DNA of 64,000 bases from an uncultured bacterium (lineage in GTDB: Bacteria > Bacillota > Clostridia > Lachnospirales > Lachnospiraceae), in the NCBI GenBank assembly GCA_947177425.1, contig CAMWUN010000002.1:62001-126000 (forward strand), written 5' to 3'. The first letter of the stretch is position 1. The number at the start of each line of letters is the position of its first letter. Positions 52,301-61,406 of the stretch are shown in pieces. The notes under the pieces are model-generated. The model was not told the origin of the DNA. It saw only the letters and a program-made list of their open reading frames with translations, and did not search any database. The translations under genes were made by a program, and so were the position numbers.

Positions 52301-53554
52301 TCATGATTTCTTTAATTTGTCAAGCAGCTCCAGAGACTGCTTTGTCAGTAACTCTGCTGCCCCCTTTCCAAAAGGCGAATTCATTGCCTCATAGGTAAAC
52401 CTGTCGTACGACTTCTTATCCGCCATATATTTAGAAGCCCCGTTTACCATAGTACAGACCAGCGTGTCCTGAAAGGGAGAACACACACTGATTGCAATTC
52501 CGCTGCAACAGTTCAGTTCCGGTTTTACTCCGATTAGCGCAAACTCTCCTATACAGACAGCTTCCACTTCCGTTTCTTTTTCTCCCGAATCTGTATATAC
52601 TGCCTCCTTCACAGGATGAAGCCTTTTTAAGTCTCTCTCCATTTCCTTTCCCGGCACGCAGAAACTTACTTTCCCATATTTTACCTTTTCGTTTGTGCAA
52701 CTGCACGCTATCCTCTGTGTAACATCACAGACCGCTTTGCCAAGTTTTTCCCCAAGCTGCTCGCAGATGCCGAATCCCTCTTCCCTGCGGTCCCTGGATA
52801 CGCGTTCTCCCTGCACGAATATCTCATTAACGGTCTTTTCTACAGGGCACTGATCTCCTGCCGCTCCAATCAGGAAAATCCCTATTGTGCCGCTTTCTTT
52901 ATAAATATTCTCAACGTAATTACTGGCGATTCCGGCCAGATCCGGCGTGACCACCTTTCCGCCTGCGTTAAGTTCGGAACCGTCAAGTACAGAAGACTGC
53001 ACTCCATAATGGAATATAACTGCCAGCGGCGTCCCGTCTTCACGGTTCAGCCTGAGAACCGAAACTGTATGGTCTGACAAGCCCAGTCCCCCTTCTCCAA
53101 CCCACCATCCGTCAGCTAATTCCACATCCCGGTTCCGGTTGACATCACACAGCCCCGTTCCAAATCCCATGGACACTGGCTGCATGGCGGCAAAAGCCTG
53201 TTCAACGGCTTCCAGAGCCGCCCTGCCCAGCGCTTCCCGGTAAATTCCTTTTTGCTTTATTTTTTCACTGTCTTTTAAAATCCTGTCCGGCAATAAATGA
53301 GGTGCGGAAAAAGTATGTGTTACGCATACCCAGACATGTGCCTCCTCCAGCCGGAAACGCTCTGCAATCCCTCTTTGTATAATCTTTACTTCCTCCTCTG
53401 GAAGCGACGTTATTTCAAGGGATAGGCAGATAAAAGTATTTTCGCTCTCTATCACCACGGCACGGGCATTCAAAGCCCTGTGTATCACTGTAAAATTTTC
53501 AATAATAAGATACTCTTCCGTTAATGTAATTTCAGATTTTCCTGCACCTGCCTT
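52301..53554 (-). CDS. Neutral/alkaline ceramidase-like amidase
   Basis: 417 residues from the ATG preceded by GAGAGG; a longer frame upstream overlaps oppF. The pattern follows the ceramidase N-terminal domain family: AGAGKSEIT opening, VCVTHTFSAPHLLP where zinc His residues lie in ceramidases, and IGAAGDQCPVEK at the AGDVSP nucleophile site. Here the nucleophile Ser is Cys, and the second His of THTH is Phe. So either the chemistry differs or activity is lost. No signal peptide is seen. The family cuts amide bonds of acylated amines. It follows oppF by 22 bp. Confidence 0.68.
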   Translation of the reverse strand, partial: KAGAGKSEITLTEEYLIIENFTVIHRALNARAVVIESENTFICLSLEITSLPEEEVKIIQRGIAERFRLEEAHVWVCVTHTFSAPHLLPDRILKDSEKIKQKGIYREALGRAALEAVEQAFAAMQPVSMGFGTGLCDVNRNRDVELADGWWVGEGGLGLSDHTVSVLRLNREDGTPLAVIFHYGVQSSVLDGSELNAGGKVVTPDLAGIASNYVENIYKESGTIGIFLIGAAGDQCPVEKTVNEIFVQGERVSRDRREEGFGICEQLGEKLGKAVCDVTQRIACSCTNEKVKYGKVSFCVPGKEMERDLKRLHPVKEAVYTDSGEKETEVEAVCIGEFALIGVKPELNCCSGIAISVCSPFQDTLVCTMVNGASKYMADKKSYDRFTYEAMNSPFGKGAAELLTKQSLELLDKLKKS

Positions 53555-53576
53555 CATTTCTTTTACCTCTCTTAAT

Positions 53577-54533
53577 TTATTCCCAGACTTCCTCTGCCCT
53601 GCAGCAGGACACAAAATGATCTTTTTCTATTTCACGAAGCTGCTGAGGCTGCCTGCATGCATCTGTTGCATGAGGACATCTTGCCGCAAATCTGCATCCC
53701 GGTTTCGGTTCAATGGGAGATACGATTTCACCCTGCAAAATAATCCTCTCCTTTTTCCGGTGAATATCTACAGAGGGAATTGCCGACAACAGCGCCCTCG
53801 TATACGGGTGCAGGGGATTTGCAAACAACTCTTTTGATGTGGTAGTCTCTACAAGCTGCCCCAGATACATAACGCAGATGTGGTCAGATATATGCTTTAC
53901 CACTGATAAGTCATGGGTGACAAACATATAGGTAACTCCTGACTTTTCCTGCAAATCCTGTAACAGATTTAGCACCTGTGCCTGGATGGAAACATCCAGT
54001 GCGGATACCGGTTCATCGCAGACTACAAATGCCGGATTTAATGAAAGGGCACGACCAATACCCACGCGCTGTCTTCTGCCGCCGTCCAGTTCATGGGGGT
54101 ACGCATACCGGAGTCTCTCATCGATACCGACCATTTCCATAATTCTGTCGGCTTCCTCCTGCAATTGTCCTTTTTTAAACTTTCCGCTTAACTCCAAAGG
54201 CTCCCGGATAGTTTCTTCCACTGTCATCCTTGGATTCAAAGATGCAAAAGGATCCTGGAAAATAATCTGCATCTGTTCCCTTAACTGATGCATTTTATGC
54301 TTTGTCACATGGGTAATGTCTTCCCCCTGAAACAGAATCTGACCGTCAGTACTTTCATACAAATGAATCAGGGTACGCCCAAGGGTGGACTTTCCGCACC
54401 CGGATTCTCCCACAACCCCCATGGTTTTTCCTTTTCCAATGGAAAAAGTTACATCATCCACTGCATGAAGCATCCCTTTGGGTGTTTCAAAATACTTTTT
54501 CAGATGTTTTACTTCCATTAATACTTCTGACAT
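53577..54533 (-). CDS. oppF: Oligopeptide ABC transporter ATPase OppF/DppF type
   Basis: 318 residues. Walker A VGESGCGKSTLGRTL, signature DGGRRQRVGIGRAL (usually SGGQRQR; here DGG), Walker B FVVCDEPVSALD. The C-terminal cysteine region FAARCPHATDACRQ is typical of OppD/F. It powers uptake with OppD. The D in place of the S of the ABC signature is unusual but may be tolerated. Confidence 0.93.
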   Translation of the reverse strand: MSEVLMEVKHLKKYFETPKGMLHAVDDVTFSIGKGKTMGVVGESGCGKSTLGRTLIHLYESTDGQILFQGEDITHVTKHKMHQLREQMQIIFQDPFASLNPRMTVEETIREPLELSGKFKKGQLQEEADRIMEMVGIDERLRYAYPHELDGGRRQRVGIGRALSLNPAFVVCDEPVSALDVSIQAQVLNLLQDLQEKSGVTYMFVTHDLSVVKHISDHICVMYLGQLVETTTSKELFANPLHPYTRALLSAIPSVDIHRKKERIILQGEIVSPIEPKPGCRFAARCPHATDACRQPQQLREIEKDHFVSCCRAEEVWE

Positions 54534-54549
54534 AATATTCTCCTTTCCC

Positions 54550-55551
54550 CTAACTGGTTTCAGCTTTCATCTGCGCCGTCCTGCGCCAGTGAAGGCAGCG
54601 GCAGGAATGTGTCCCGTCAATTGCATCAAGTTTGACATCTGTATTTTTGCATGTCTCGTCTGCATAGGGACAACGCGGGGAAAAAGCGCATCCGCCAGGC
54701 AGATTTGCCGGATCCGGCGGCATACCCATAATAGGGGATAACCGCTCCACATCAGAATTGATGTCCGGCAGGGAACCAAACAGCCCAATCGTATAGGGAT
54801 GCAGGGGATTATCAAAAATCTCTTCCCGGCTTCCATATTCCACAACCTGTCCTGCATATATGACGGCAACATTATCGCAGACCTCAGCCACGATGCCCAG
54901 ATCATGGGTAATCATAATCATGGAGGTTTTAAATTCCTTCTGAAGGTTCTTAATGATGTCCAGCACCTGTGCCTGAATAGTTACATCAAGGGCTGTGGTA
55001 GGTTCGTCTGCCAGCAGCAGATCCGGGCTGCATGACAAAGCCATTGCAATTACAACCCTCTGCTTCATACCGCCGGAAAACTGATGGGGATAATCGCGGT
55101 ATCTGGAGCCTGGTATGCCCACCATTTCCAGCATCTTTTTTGCCTTTTCTTCCGCTTCCCTGGCAGATACTTTCTCATGCAGCGCAATTCCTTCCGCAAT
55201 CTGCTTTCCCACTCTCATAACCGGATTTAATGCTGTCATCGGGTCCTGAAAAATCATTGCGATTTTTCTTCCCCGTATTTTTCGCATTTCATCCTCTGCT
55301 AACTTTAACAAATCAGTTCCTTCCAGAAAAATTTCGCCGTCTTCAATCCGGGCAGGCGGCTCCGGAAGAATCCTCAATATAGATTTTGCAATTGTCGTCT
55401 TTCCCGCCCCGGTTTCTCCCACCAGTCCAAGAGTTTCACCTTTTTGGAGGGAAAAGGATACCTGATTTACCGCATGGATTTTCCTGCCCTCGGAAGTGTA
55501 ATGCACTTTCAGGTTTTTCACTTCTATAAAAGGGACTTCACTTTTACCCAT
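54550..55551 (-). CDS. oppD: Oligopeptide ABC transporter ATPase OppD/DppD type
   Basis: 333 residues with Walker A VGETGAGKTTIAKSI, signature FSGGMKQRVVIAMAL, Walker B LLLADEPTTALD, and the C-terminal FSPRCPYADETCKNTD. It overlaps neither neighbour; 16 bp before oppF and 12 bp after the DppC-type permease. Confidence 0.94.
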   Translation of the reverse strand: MGKSEVPFIEVKNLKVHYTSEGRKIHAVNQVSFSLQKGETLGLVGETGAGKTTIAKSILRILPEPPARIEDGEIFLEGTDLLKLAEDEMRKIRGRKIAMIFQDPMTALNPVMRVGKQIAEGIALHEKVSAREAEEKAKKMLEMVGIPGSRYRDYPHQFSGGMKQRVVIAMALSCSPDLLLADEPTTALDVTIQAQVLDIIKNLQKEFKTSMIMITHDLGIVAEVCDNVAVIYAGQVVEYGSREEIFDNPLHPYTIGLFGSLPDINSDVERLSPIMGMPPDPANLPGGCAFSPRCPYADETCKNTDVKLDAIDGTHSCRCLHWRRTAQMKAETS

Positions 55552-55563
55552 ATTACTATCCTC

Positions 55564-56457
55564 CTATTTTTTCAGTTTGGGATCCATGGCATCCCGCAGT
55601 CCGTCTCCCAGCATATTCAAAGAAAGCACTACCAGCGCAATTGCTATTCCCGGAAACAGTACCATGTGGGGATAATCCCTCATATAAGTCCTGCCCGCTG
55701 ACAGCATGGCTCCCCACTCCGGCGTAGGCGGCTGGACCCCCAGCCCTATGTAGCTTAAAGAAGCTGCCATCAATATTGTATTTCCGATTCCCATTGTCAC
55801 AGATACAATAATCGGGGAAATACTGTTTGGCAGAATATGTTTCACAATCAGCCGGGGTATGGAACAGTTAATCGTCTGGGCTGCTTCCAGATATTCCATT
55901 TTCCGCACACCCATAATAGAACCCCGCAGAAGTCTTACCGTCATGGGAATCCCGCCGATTGACAGTGCGATAATTGTATTCATAAATCCGCTTCCCAGAC
56001 ATGCCGAAATGGCAATCGCCAGAAGAATCCCGGGAATGGCCTGTAAAATATCTATCAGACGCATAATCACCGTATCTACCGTTCCCCCAAAATAACCTAC
56101 AATCGATCCAATTATCATTCCGATAACCGTAGAAATAATTGTTGCAAGGAACCCCAGCGCCAAAGACCATCTGGCCCCATAAAGCAGCCGGCTGAATATA
56201 TCCCTGCCCATTTCGTCCGCCCCGCACAAATGCTTAAGGGAGGGCGTTGCGAAACGGTCAATCATATTGAGTTCATCATATGCGTAGGGCATAATCCATG
56301 GTGAAAGAAGCGCCAGCAAAAACAACAGCAATGTAATGCAAAGACCTGCCATTGCCAGCTTATTCTTCATCAGTCTCTTCATAACCAGGCTGAACTGCCC
56401 TTCTTTCTTTTTTCGTCCTATTGCTGCACCTTTTGAAACTGCCACACTATTAGCCAT
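55564..56457 (-). CDS. Peptide ABC transporter permease DppC type
   Basis: 297 residues from the ATG at 56457 after AAAGGAGG; a longer frame overlaps DppB. N-terminal membrane span, GADEMGRDIFSRLLYGARW and the EAA loop YLEAAQTINCSIPRLIVKHI are typical of DppC/OppC. GLGVQPPTPEWGAML is near the C-terminus. It overlaps the DppB stop by 8 bp. Confidence 0.93.
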   Translation of the reverse strand: MANSVAVSKGAAIGRKKKEGQFSLVMKRLMKNKLAMAGLCITLLLFLLALLSPWIMPYAYDELNMIDRFATPSLKHLCGADEMGRDIFSRLLYGARWSLALGFLATIISTVIGMIIGSIVGYFGGTVDTVIMRLIDILQAIPGILLAIAISACLGSGFMNTIIALSIGGIPMTVRLLRGSIMGVRKMEYLEAAQTINCSIPRLIVKHILPNSISPIIVSVTMGIGNTILMAASLSYIGLGVQPPTPEWGAMLSAGRTYMRDYPHMVLFPGIAIALVVLSLNMLGDGLRDAMDPKLKK

Positions 56458-57421
56458 TCGCTCTCTTCCTCCTTTTCCAGGATTTCTGCTGCCCCTCATA
56501 CTGCGCCTTAATCCGTGGATCTACGTAAGCGTAAATTACATCCACCAGCAGCATAATTAAACTGAATAAAGCGCCTAAAAATAACACACCTCCCATTACC
56601 ACCGGATAATCCCGGTTATTAATTGCGGAAGTGGTATACATCCCTATGCCGGGAATAGAGAATACCGATTCAATAACCACTGTTCCTCCAAGCATCATTC
56701 CCATGCCGTTTCCCACTACGGTAATAATAGGAATCAGTGCATTAGGCAGCGCATGTTTATACAGAATCTCTCTCTCTGAAAGCCCCTTTGCCCTGGCTGT
56801 AACAATATAATCTGAACGTATAACCTCCAGCATACTGGAACGGGTCTGCCTTGCCTGGGAAGCAATTCCTGCAAACGCGTTGGCAATACAAGGAAGAATA
56901 AAATACTGGAGCCCGCCCACCCCATAAGGCGGAAGCCATCCAAGCCTTACGGCAAAAAGCAGTACAAGCATCATGGCAAGCCAGAATCCTGGAATGGACA
57001 CACCGGCAAGGGCAATAACCATACAAATCCTGTCAGCTATTCCATTTTGGTGAACTGCCGCCGTAATTCCCAAAGGCGTACCTATAAGAATCTGAAGCAG
57101 CATACAGATAATTGCAATCATAAATGTATATGGCAGACGATATAAAATCCCCGACATAACAGACTGGTTCTGAAAGTAGGAAGTCCCAAGGTCAAAATGT
57201 AAAAAAACCTGATTCAGATAGTCAAGCAGACGCACCATATACGGACGGTTCAGGCCCATTTCTATCCGCTTTTCTTCAATTGCCGCCGGTGTAGCTGAAT
57301 TTCCCAAAATTGACGCCGCAGGATCGCCGGGGCAAAAATACATAATTGTAAAAATAACAATGGCAATTCCCAAAAGCACCGGAATCATCCACAATAATCT
57401 TTTAACAATATATTTCCACAT
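56450..57421 (-). CDS. Peptide ABC transporter permease DppB type
   Basis: 323 residues, six spans, with YFCPGDPAASILGNSATP, the EAA region YIVTARAKGLSEREILYKH and VVIESVFSIPGIGMYTTSAI, as in DppB/GsiC. It partners the DppC-type permease encoded next. Ends in a charged KSWKRRKRA tail. Confidence 0.93.
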   Translation of the reverse strand: MWKYIVKRLLWMIPVLLGIAIVIFTIMYFCPGDPAASILGNSATPAAIEEKRIEMGLNRPYMVRLLDYLNQVFLHFDLGTSYFQNQSVMSGILYRLPYTFMIAIICMLLQILIGTPLGITAAVHQNGIADRICMVIALAGVSIPGFWLAMMLVLLFAVRLGWLPPYGVGGLQYFILPCIANAFAGIASQARQTRSSMLEVIRSDYIVTARAKGLSEREILYKHALPNALIPIITVVGNGMGMMLGGTVVIESVFSIPGIGMYTTSAINNRDYPVVMGGVLFLGALFSLIMLLVDVIYAYVDPRIKAQYEGQQKSWKRRKRANG

Positions 57422-57485
57422 ATAAGTTCTCCTCTCCTGTTACGCAGGAAGGCAGCTTATCAGGCTGCCTTCACATTCTTGCTGT

Positions 57486-59153
57486 CTACTGCGCATATGA
57501 GCATGCCCCCGGAAGGATCTGCTTTCTGATATCCAGCGCCACATTCGTAATTTTATCTGAATGAACAATATTAATCGGTCCTTCTACTACGCCATAGCCA
57601 TAACACTTTTCTACCAGATAATCATGGAATGCTTCAATGCTTTCCGGACCATATGTATCTGTGCTTAAAGCTGCCTGCATCAGCCGGTCCAGCTCTTCAT
57701 CTACAACAAAGTTTGCGGTACCGCCGGTAATTTCCCTGTAATCCCGTGCATCCCAGCACAATTTCCACTGGTTGACAATATAGTCTGTACTTCCTGTAGA
57801 TTTTAATAAGATATCGAAACCATCCGCATTATACTGTTCCTGCTGTCCCATCATCTGGTCGTAACCAATCAGCTCAACATTAACCCCAATCTGTCCCCAA
57901 TAAGCCTGCAGCAACTGGGCAATCATTTCTGACATACCGGAGCTGATGTATTCCAGCCGCAATGTCCTGCCATCATACGCAGACTGTGCCAGATACTCTT
58001 TTGCCTTATCTACATCATAATCATAGTACTCTTCGTTATCCCATTCAGGATTGTAATCAGGATAAGTGGCGTTTGCAAAATCTTTAACTGTCACACCATT
58101 TCCGTTAAATGCACCTATATTGACACCCTCTTTATCAATTGCATATGCCAGTGCAAATCTTAAATTCTCATCCTCTTTGAAAACGGAACTGTCAGACATA
58201 TTATACTCAACATCGTAAGTCAGATTGTCAAGCACCACGCCTACGGCGTTCCCCTCTGAAAACTCACCGCCTTCTCCAAACTTGGAAATATCCGTGTCCG
58301 GTACTCCATTAGAGATGTCAACCGCTCCTGTCTGAAGAGCTACCGTATGCTGGGATGCCTCCGTAATAACAGAGAACTTAATTTCACTTACATTATGGAC
58401 ACTGGTTCCATGTACAAGGGATTCGTCTGTCTGCCAGTAATTTCCTGTATCTTTCATAATAATCTCTGAACCCGGTACATATTTTTCCACTAAATAGGCT
58501 GATGTCCCAACCGGCGTAGTTGCCATCTGGTCCGGCGATGCCTCATAAGCAGCCTGTGTCACAATGGCACATTCCAGCATTATATTTTCAAACTCCCCGA
58601 TTTCCAATTCCTTATTAAAACTAAATTCTACGTTATAGTCATCTATTGCCGTTACGCTGTCGATAACGGAAAGCTTGCCATAATTCTTGGTTGCAATTGC
58701 AGACTCAAAACTGAATACAATATCACTTGCTGTAAGGGGATTCCCTTTTGCATCATGAATATAATCATACAGTTCCACCTGATACGTCTTGGGGTCAGCC
58801 TGCACCCAGTTCTTTGCCAGAACCCCGTATGCCATACCGTTTTCGCGGGTAATCATATATTCATATGTAGTAAAGAGTACTGCTATCCTGCCCTGTGACA
58901 TTCCCGACCAGGGCCCCATGTTTTCCGGGTCTGACATAATGCCCACAGTAACAGAATCCGCTTTTCCCCCGGATATTGCCGTCTGTGTATCCGCTTCTCC
59001 CATTGTCTCATTGGACTGGCTTTGTAATTCCTCCTTCGCAGGCTCTGCCGCAGCCTGCGTGCTTTCCTGTTTTGCTCCCGACCCACAGCCTGTAAAAACG
59101 ACTGTCGCCATCATGCATGCTGCTAACGCAAGTGCAAGTTTCCTTCTTTTCAT
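57486..59153 (-). CDS. Peptide/nickel-type substrate-binding lipoprotein (DppA/OppA family)
   Basis: 555 residues from the ATG after GGGAG. The signal peptide ends VVFTGCGSGAKQ (lipobox). SBP family 5 features: SVTVGIMSDPENMGPWSG, LRFALAYAIDKEGVNIGAFN and YNADGFDILLKSTGSTDY. It captures substrate for the DppBC-OppDF importer. Family members bind peptides, amino sugars, nickel or other solutes; the two hydrolase genes in this operon suggest acylated or ester-linked compounds. Confidence 0.9.
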   Translation of the reverse strand: MKRRKLALALAACMMATVVFTGCGSGAKQESTQAAAEPAKEELQSQSNETMGEADTQTAISGGKADSVTVGIMSDPENMGPWSGMSQGRIAVLFTTYEYMITRENGMAYGVLAKNWVQADPKTYQVELYDYIHDAKGNPLTASDIVFSFESAIATKNYGKLSVIDSVTAIDDYNVEFSFNKELEIGEFENIMLECAIVTQAAYEASPDQMATTPVGTSAYLVEKYVPGSEIIMKDTGNYWQTDESLVHGTSVHNVSEIKFSVITEASQHTVALQTGAVDISNGVPDTDISKFGEGGEFSEGNAVGVVLDNLTYDVEYNMSDSSVFKEDENLRFALAYAIDKEGVNIGAFNGNGVTVKDFANATYPDYNPEWDNEEYYDYDVDKAKEYLAQSAYDGRTLRLEYISSGMSEMIAQLLQAYWGQIGVNVELIGYDQMMGQQEQYNADGFDILLKSTGSTDYIVNQWKLCWDARDYREITGGTANFVVDEELDRLMQAALSTDTYGPESIEAFHDYLVEKCYGYGVVEGPINIVHSDKITNVALDIRKQILPGACSYAQ

Positions 59154-59291
59154 GATAAACTGCTCCCTTCTCTTTTTGATTTTTAACTTTTTCGTAATTT
59201 CCTGCAATCCGCTGTCTTATCTGCCAGACGGCCAGACGCTTCGACCGCTTTATTTCCAACTGATTGCTATATATATTTCTTTATATGTATT

Positions 59292-59320
59292 ATTTTATCC
59301 GTGCATTTTAACAATAGCAA
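59292..59320 (-). promoter_or_regulatory. Promoter of the peptide-importer operon
   Basis: Minus strand TTGCTA (59315-59320) and TAAAAT (59292-59297), spacing 17 bp. Just upstream TGCAAGTTGTGCA (direct and inverted TGCA, around 59345-59360) could be a LysR-type site for the regulator encoded next. Confidence 0.55.
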
Positions 59321-59416
59321 TCCGATTTCCGAGTGTATTCTTGCACAACTTGCATAAATATTTATTTCCATAAAATGTTCCCGCCCTTCGCCGACCTCCT
59401 TATAAAACAACGTTAG

Positions 59417-59451
59417 CAAAAACACCATAATGCTTACCGCATTATGGTGTT
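59417..59451 (-). terminator. Terminator of the MATE-amidohydrolase-LysR operon
   Basis: Perfect 13-bp stem AACACCATAATGC/GCATTATGGTGTT with a 5-nt loop, then TTTTTG on the minus strand, 9 bp after the LysR stop. Confidence 0.88.
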
Positions 59452-59459
59452 TGATCGTT

Positions 59460-60341
59460 TTATTTTTTATAATCCTGTACATAAGAGATAAATTTTTTCA
59501 GGGCATCGGACAGTTTTCCCTTGGCGGGATAAATGAGGCTGATGGAAGTGGCTACCATTGGCACTACGTCCACCAGCGCCACGCGGCTGCCTGCCAGATG
59601 CTCAATCGGCTTTTTCGTCAAAAGCGCCACTCCCATCCCCCTTGCGGCAAGGTCTATCAAATTTTCACCCCTAAGTCCTGTAAACCCTACATCCGGCTCA
59701 AATCCTGCTTTGCGGCAGGCATTATAGCAGATTGTATACATAGTTGTGTTTTTGTTTAGAAACAGAAACTTTTCTCCCGCAAGCATTTCCAATGTCAAAA
59801 AATCTTTTTTCGCAAGAGGATGCTCCAGCGACAGTACCGCCACCAAATGATCCGATGTAAATTCAACACACCGCATTTCACGGAACAGCCCTTCCGCATC
59901 CCGCGCAAATCCGCATTCACATCTCTTTTCTTCTATCATCTGAAAAATCTGTGTGGAATCAGCCTCTATAATATTCAGCCTGTATTCTGGATTTTCCCCC
60001 TGAAAGCCTGCCAGGACATCTGTAATATTATAATTGACCATAGCCGGAATGGAGGCCACTGTCAATGTGGATGTCATTCCGTTCAGACAGCCGTGCAGTA
60101 CCCTGGTATACTCATCCTGAATCTCTACTATCTTTTTTGCATAAGGGAGAAATGCCTTTCCAAAATCGTTTAGTACTACCTTTCTTGTGGTTCGGTCAAA
60201 AAGCGGGGCTCCCAGATCTTCCTCAATGCTTTTAATATGCCTTGACAAAGATGACTGCGCCATAAATAAAATATCTGCGGCTTCCAAATAATTCCCTGTT
60301 TCTGCAAGTACCACGAAGTGCCGGATATAATCCAGTTCCAT
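59460..60341 (-). CDS. LysR-family transcriptional regulator
   Basis: 293 residues. The winged helix is MELDYIRHFVVLAETGNYLE followed by AQSSLSRHIKSIEEDLG; the effector domain has two lobes from about residue 90. It lies downstream of the amidohydrolase, probably in the same transcript, and just before the promoter of the Dpp operon. It is the natural candidate to control that operon and the MATE-amidohydrolase genes. Confidence 0.92.
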   Translation of the reverse strand: MELDYIRHFVVLAETGNYLEAADILFMAQSSLSRHIKSIEEDLGAPLFDRTTRKVVLNDFGKAFLPYAKKIVEIQDEYTRVLHGCLNGMTSTLTVASIPAMVNYNITDVLAGFQGENPEYRLNIIEADSTQIFQMIEEKRCECGFARDAEGLFREMRCVEFTSDHLVAVLSLEHPLAKKDFLTLEMLAGEKFLFLNKNTTMYTICYNACRKAGFEPDVGFTGLRGENLIDLAARGMGVALLTKKPIEHLAGSRVALVDVVPMVATSISLIYPAKGKLSDALKKFISYVQDYKK

Positions 60342-60365
60342 CCTTATCCCTCTTTCATTATTTTC

Positions 60366-61406
60366 TTATATCCGGTATATTTTCTCTGCATTTGCCCCCA
60401 GCATCATAGTTTTCTCTTCTGTTGTCAGGTCAAGCCCTTTCACAAATCCCGGGCCGTCCAGCAGCCACTCTGCCCTTACCGGATAAGAAGATCCAAATAT
60501 AATATGCTCTGCTCCAAGTATCTTCACCGCACATTCCAAAAGTTCCCCGCCCCAGGGCTGGGCATGGGACATTTCATAATAGATATGGTTCCTTATCTGT
60601 TCACAGAAACGGTCTGTATCTGTATCAAACCGCGTTACCGTATCCTTTGCCCCCGCAGGCTTTTTCCTGAACATAGAATTTATATAGGAAAAGAATGCGC
60701 CTCCCAGCATAGAATGAACCATTTTCAAATCCGGAAGTTCATCAAACATACCGCTGAAAACTTCCCGGCCTATTGCAATTGTCTGGTCCATGCACCTGCC
60801 ATAAGATCTTCTAAGGTTATTATACTCATATATAGAACTATAATCCACTGGTATTGGCGAATGATGCACATATACCGGCAGTTTTAATTCATTTACCTTC
60901 TTAAAAAATGGGCGGAACAACTCATCGTCAAGATATTTATTTCCATAATGGGAAGATAACTGTACACCTGTCATTCCCAGTTCCTTTACACAGCGTTCCA
61001 ATTCATAGACAGCCTCCCGTCCTCCCTGCGGGGGAACCACGGCAAGCGCTGCAAAACGTCCCTTTCCTTTCCTGACATGCTCTGCCATCCCATCATTAAA
61101 CTTCCTGCACATTTCCAGAGAAAGCCATGCATGGGCGCAGGGTACTTTTAATACCGCCTTTTCCACACCTGCCAGATCCATGTCCTTAAGCTGCTGTTCT
61201 ACCCTGTATTCTCCCTGCACATAATTCAGGTTCTGGTATCCGGCCGGCTCCTCAATAATAATCTGCTTTTTATCTGTACCTTCTATCTGCTCACATCGGG
61301 CCGCCACTCCATGTACCGCAGGCAGACACCTCAAAAATTCTTCCATCATGCTTTCATTTGTAAACAAATCTTCCGGTATCCAATACATATTTGCATCTAT
61401 AATCAT
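60366..61406 (-). CDS. ACMSD-like amidohydrolase with an altered metal site
   Basis: 346 residues, a TIM barrel of the amidohydrolase-2 (ACMSD/decarboxylase) family: GVQLSSHYGNKYLDD, LPVYVHHSP, LKMVHSMLGGAFFSYIN, HIIFGSSYPV. The canonical HxH at the N-terminus is IDANMYW here, so both His are missing. The late Asp of GSDYP is Ser (GSSYP). Only the two central His ligands remain. It is either a metal-independent or repurposed enzyme. Overlaps the MATE stop by 4 bp (ATGA). Confidence 0.82.
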   Translation of the reverse strand: MIIDANMYWIPEDLFTNESMMEEFLRCLPAVHGVAARCEQIEGTDKKQIIIEEPAGYQNLNYVQGEYRVEQQLKDMDLAGVEKAVLKVPCAHAWLSLEMCRKFNDGMAEHVRKGKGRFAALAVVPPQGGREAVYELERCVKELGMTGVQLSSHYGNKYLDDELFRPFFKKVNELKLPVYVHHSPIPVDYSSIYEYNNLRRSYGRCMDQTIAIGREVFSGMFDELPDLKMVHSMLGGAFFSYINSMFRKKPAGAKDTVTRFDTDTDRFCEQIRNHIYYEMSHAQPWGGELLECAVKILGAEHIIFGSSYPVRAEWLLDGPGFVKGLDLTTEEKTMMLGANAEKIYRI

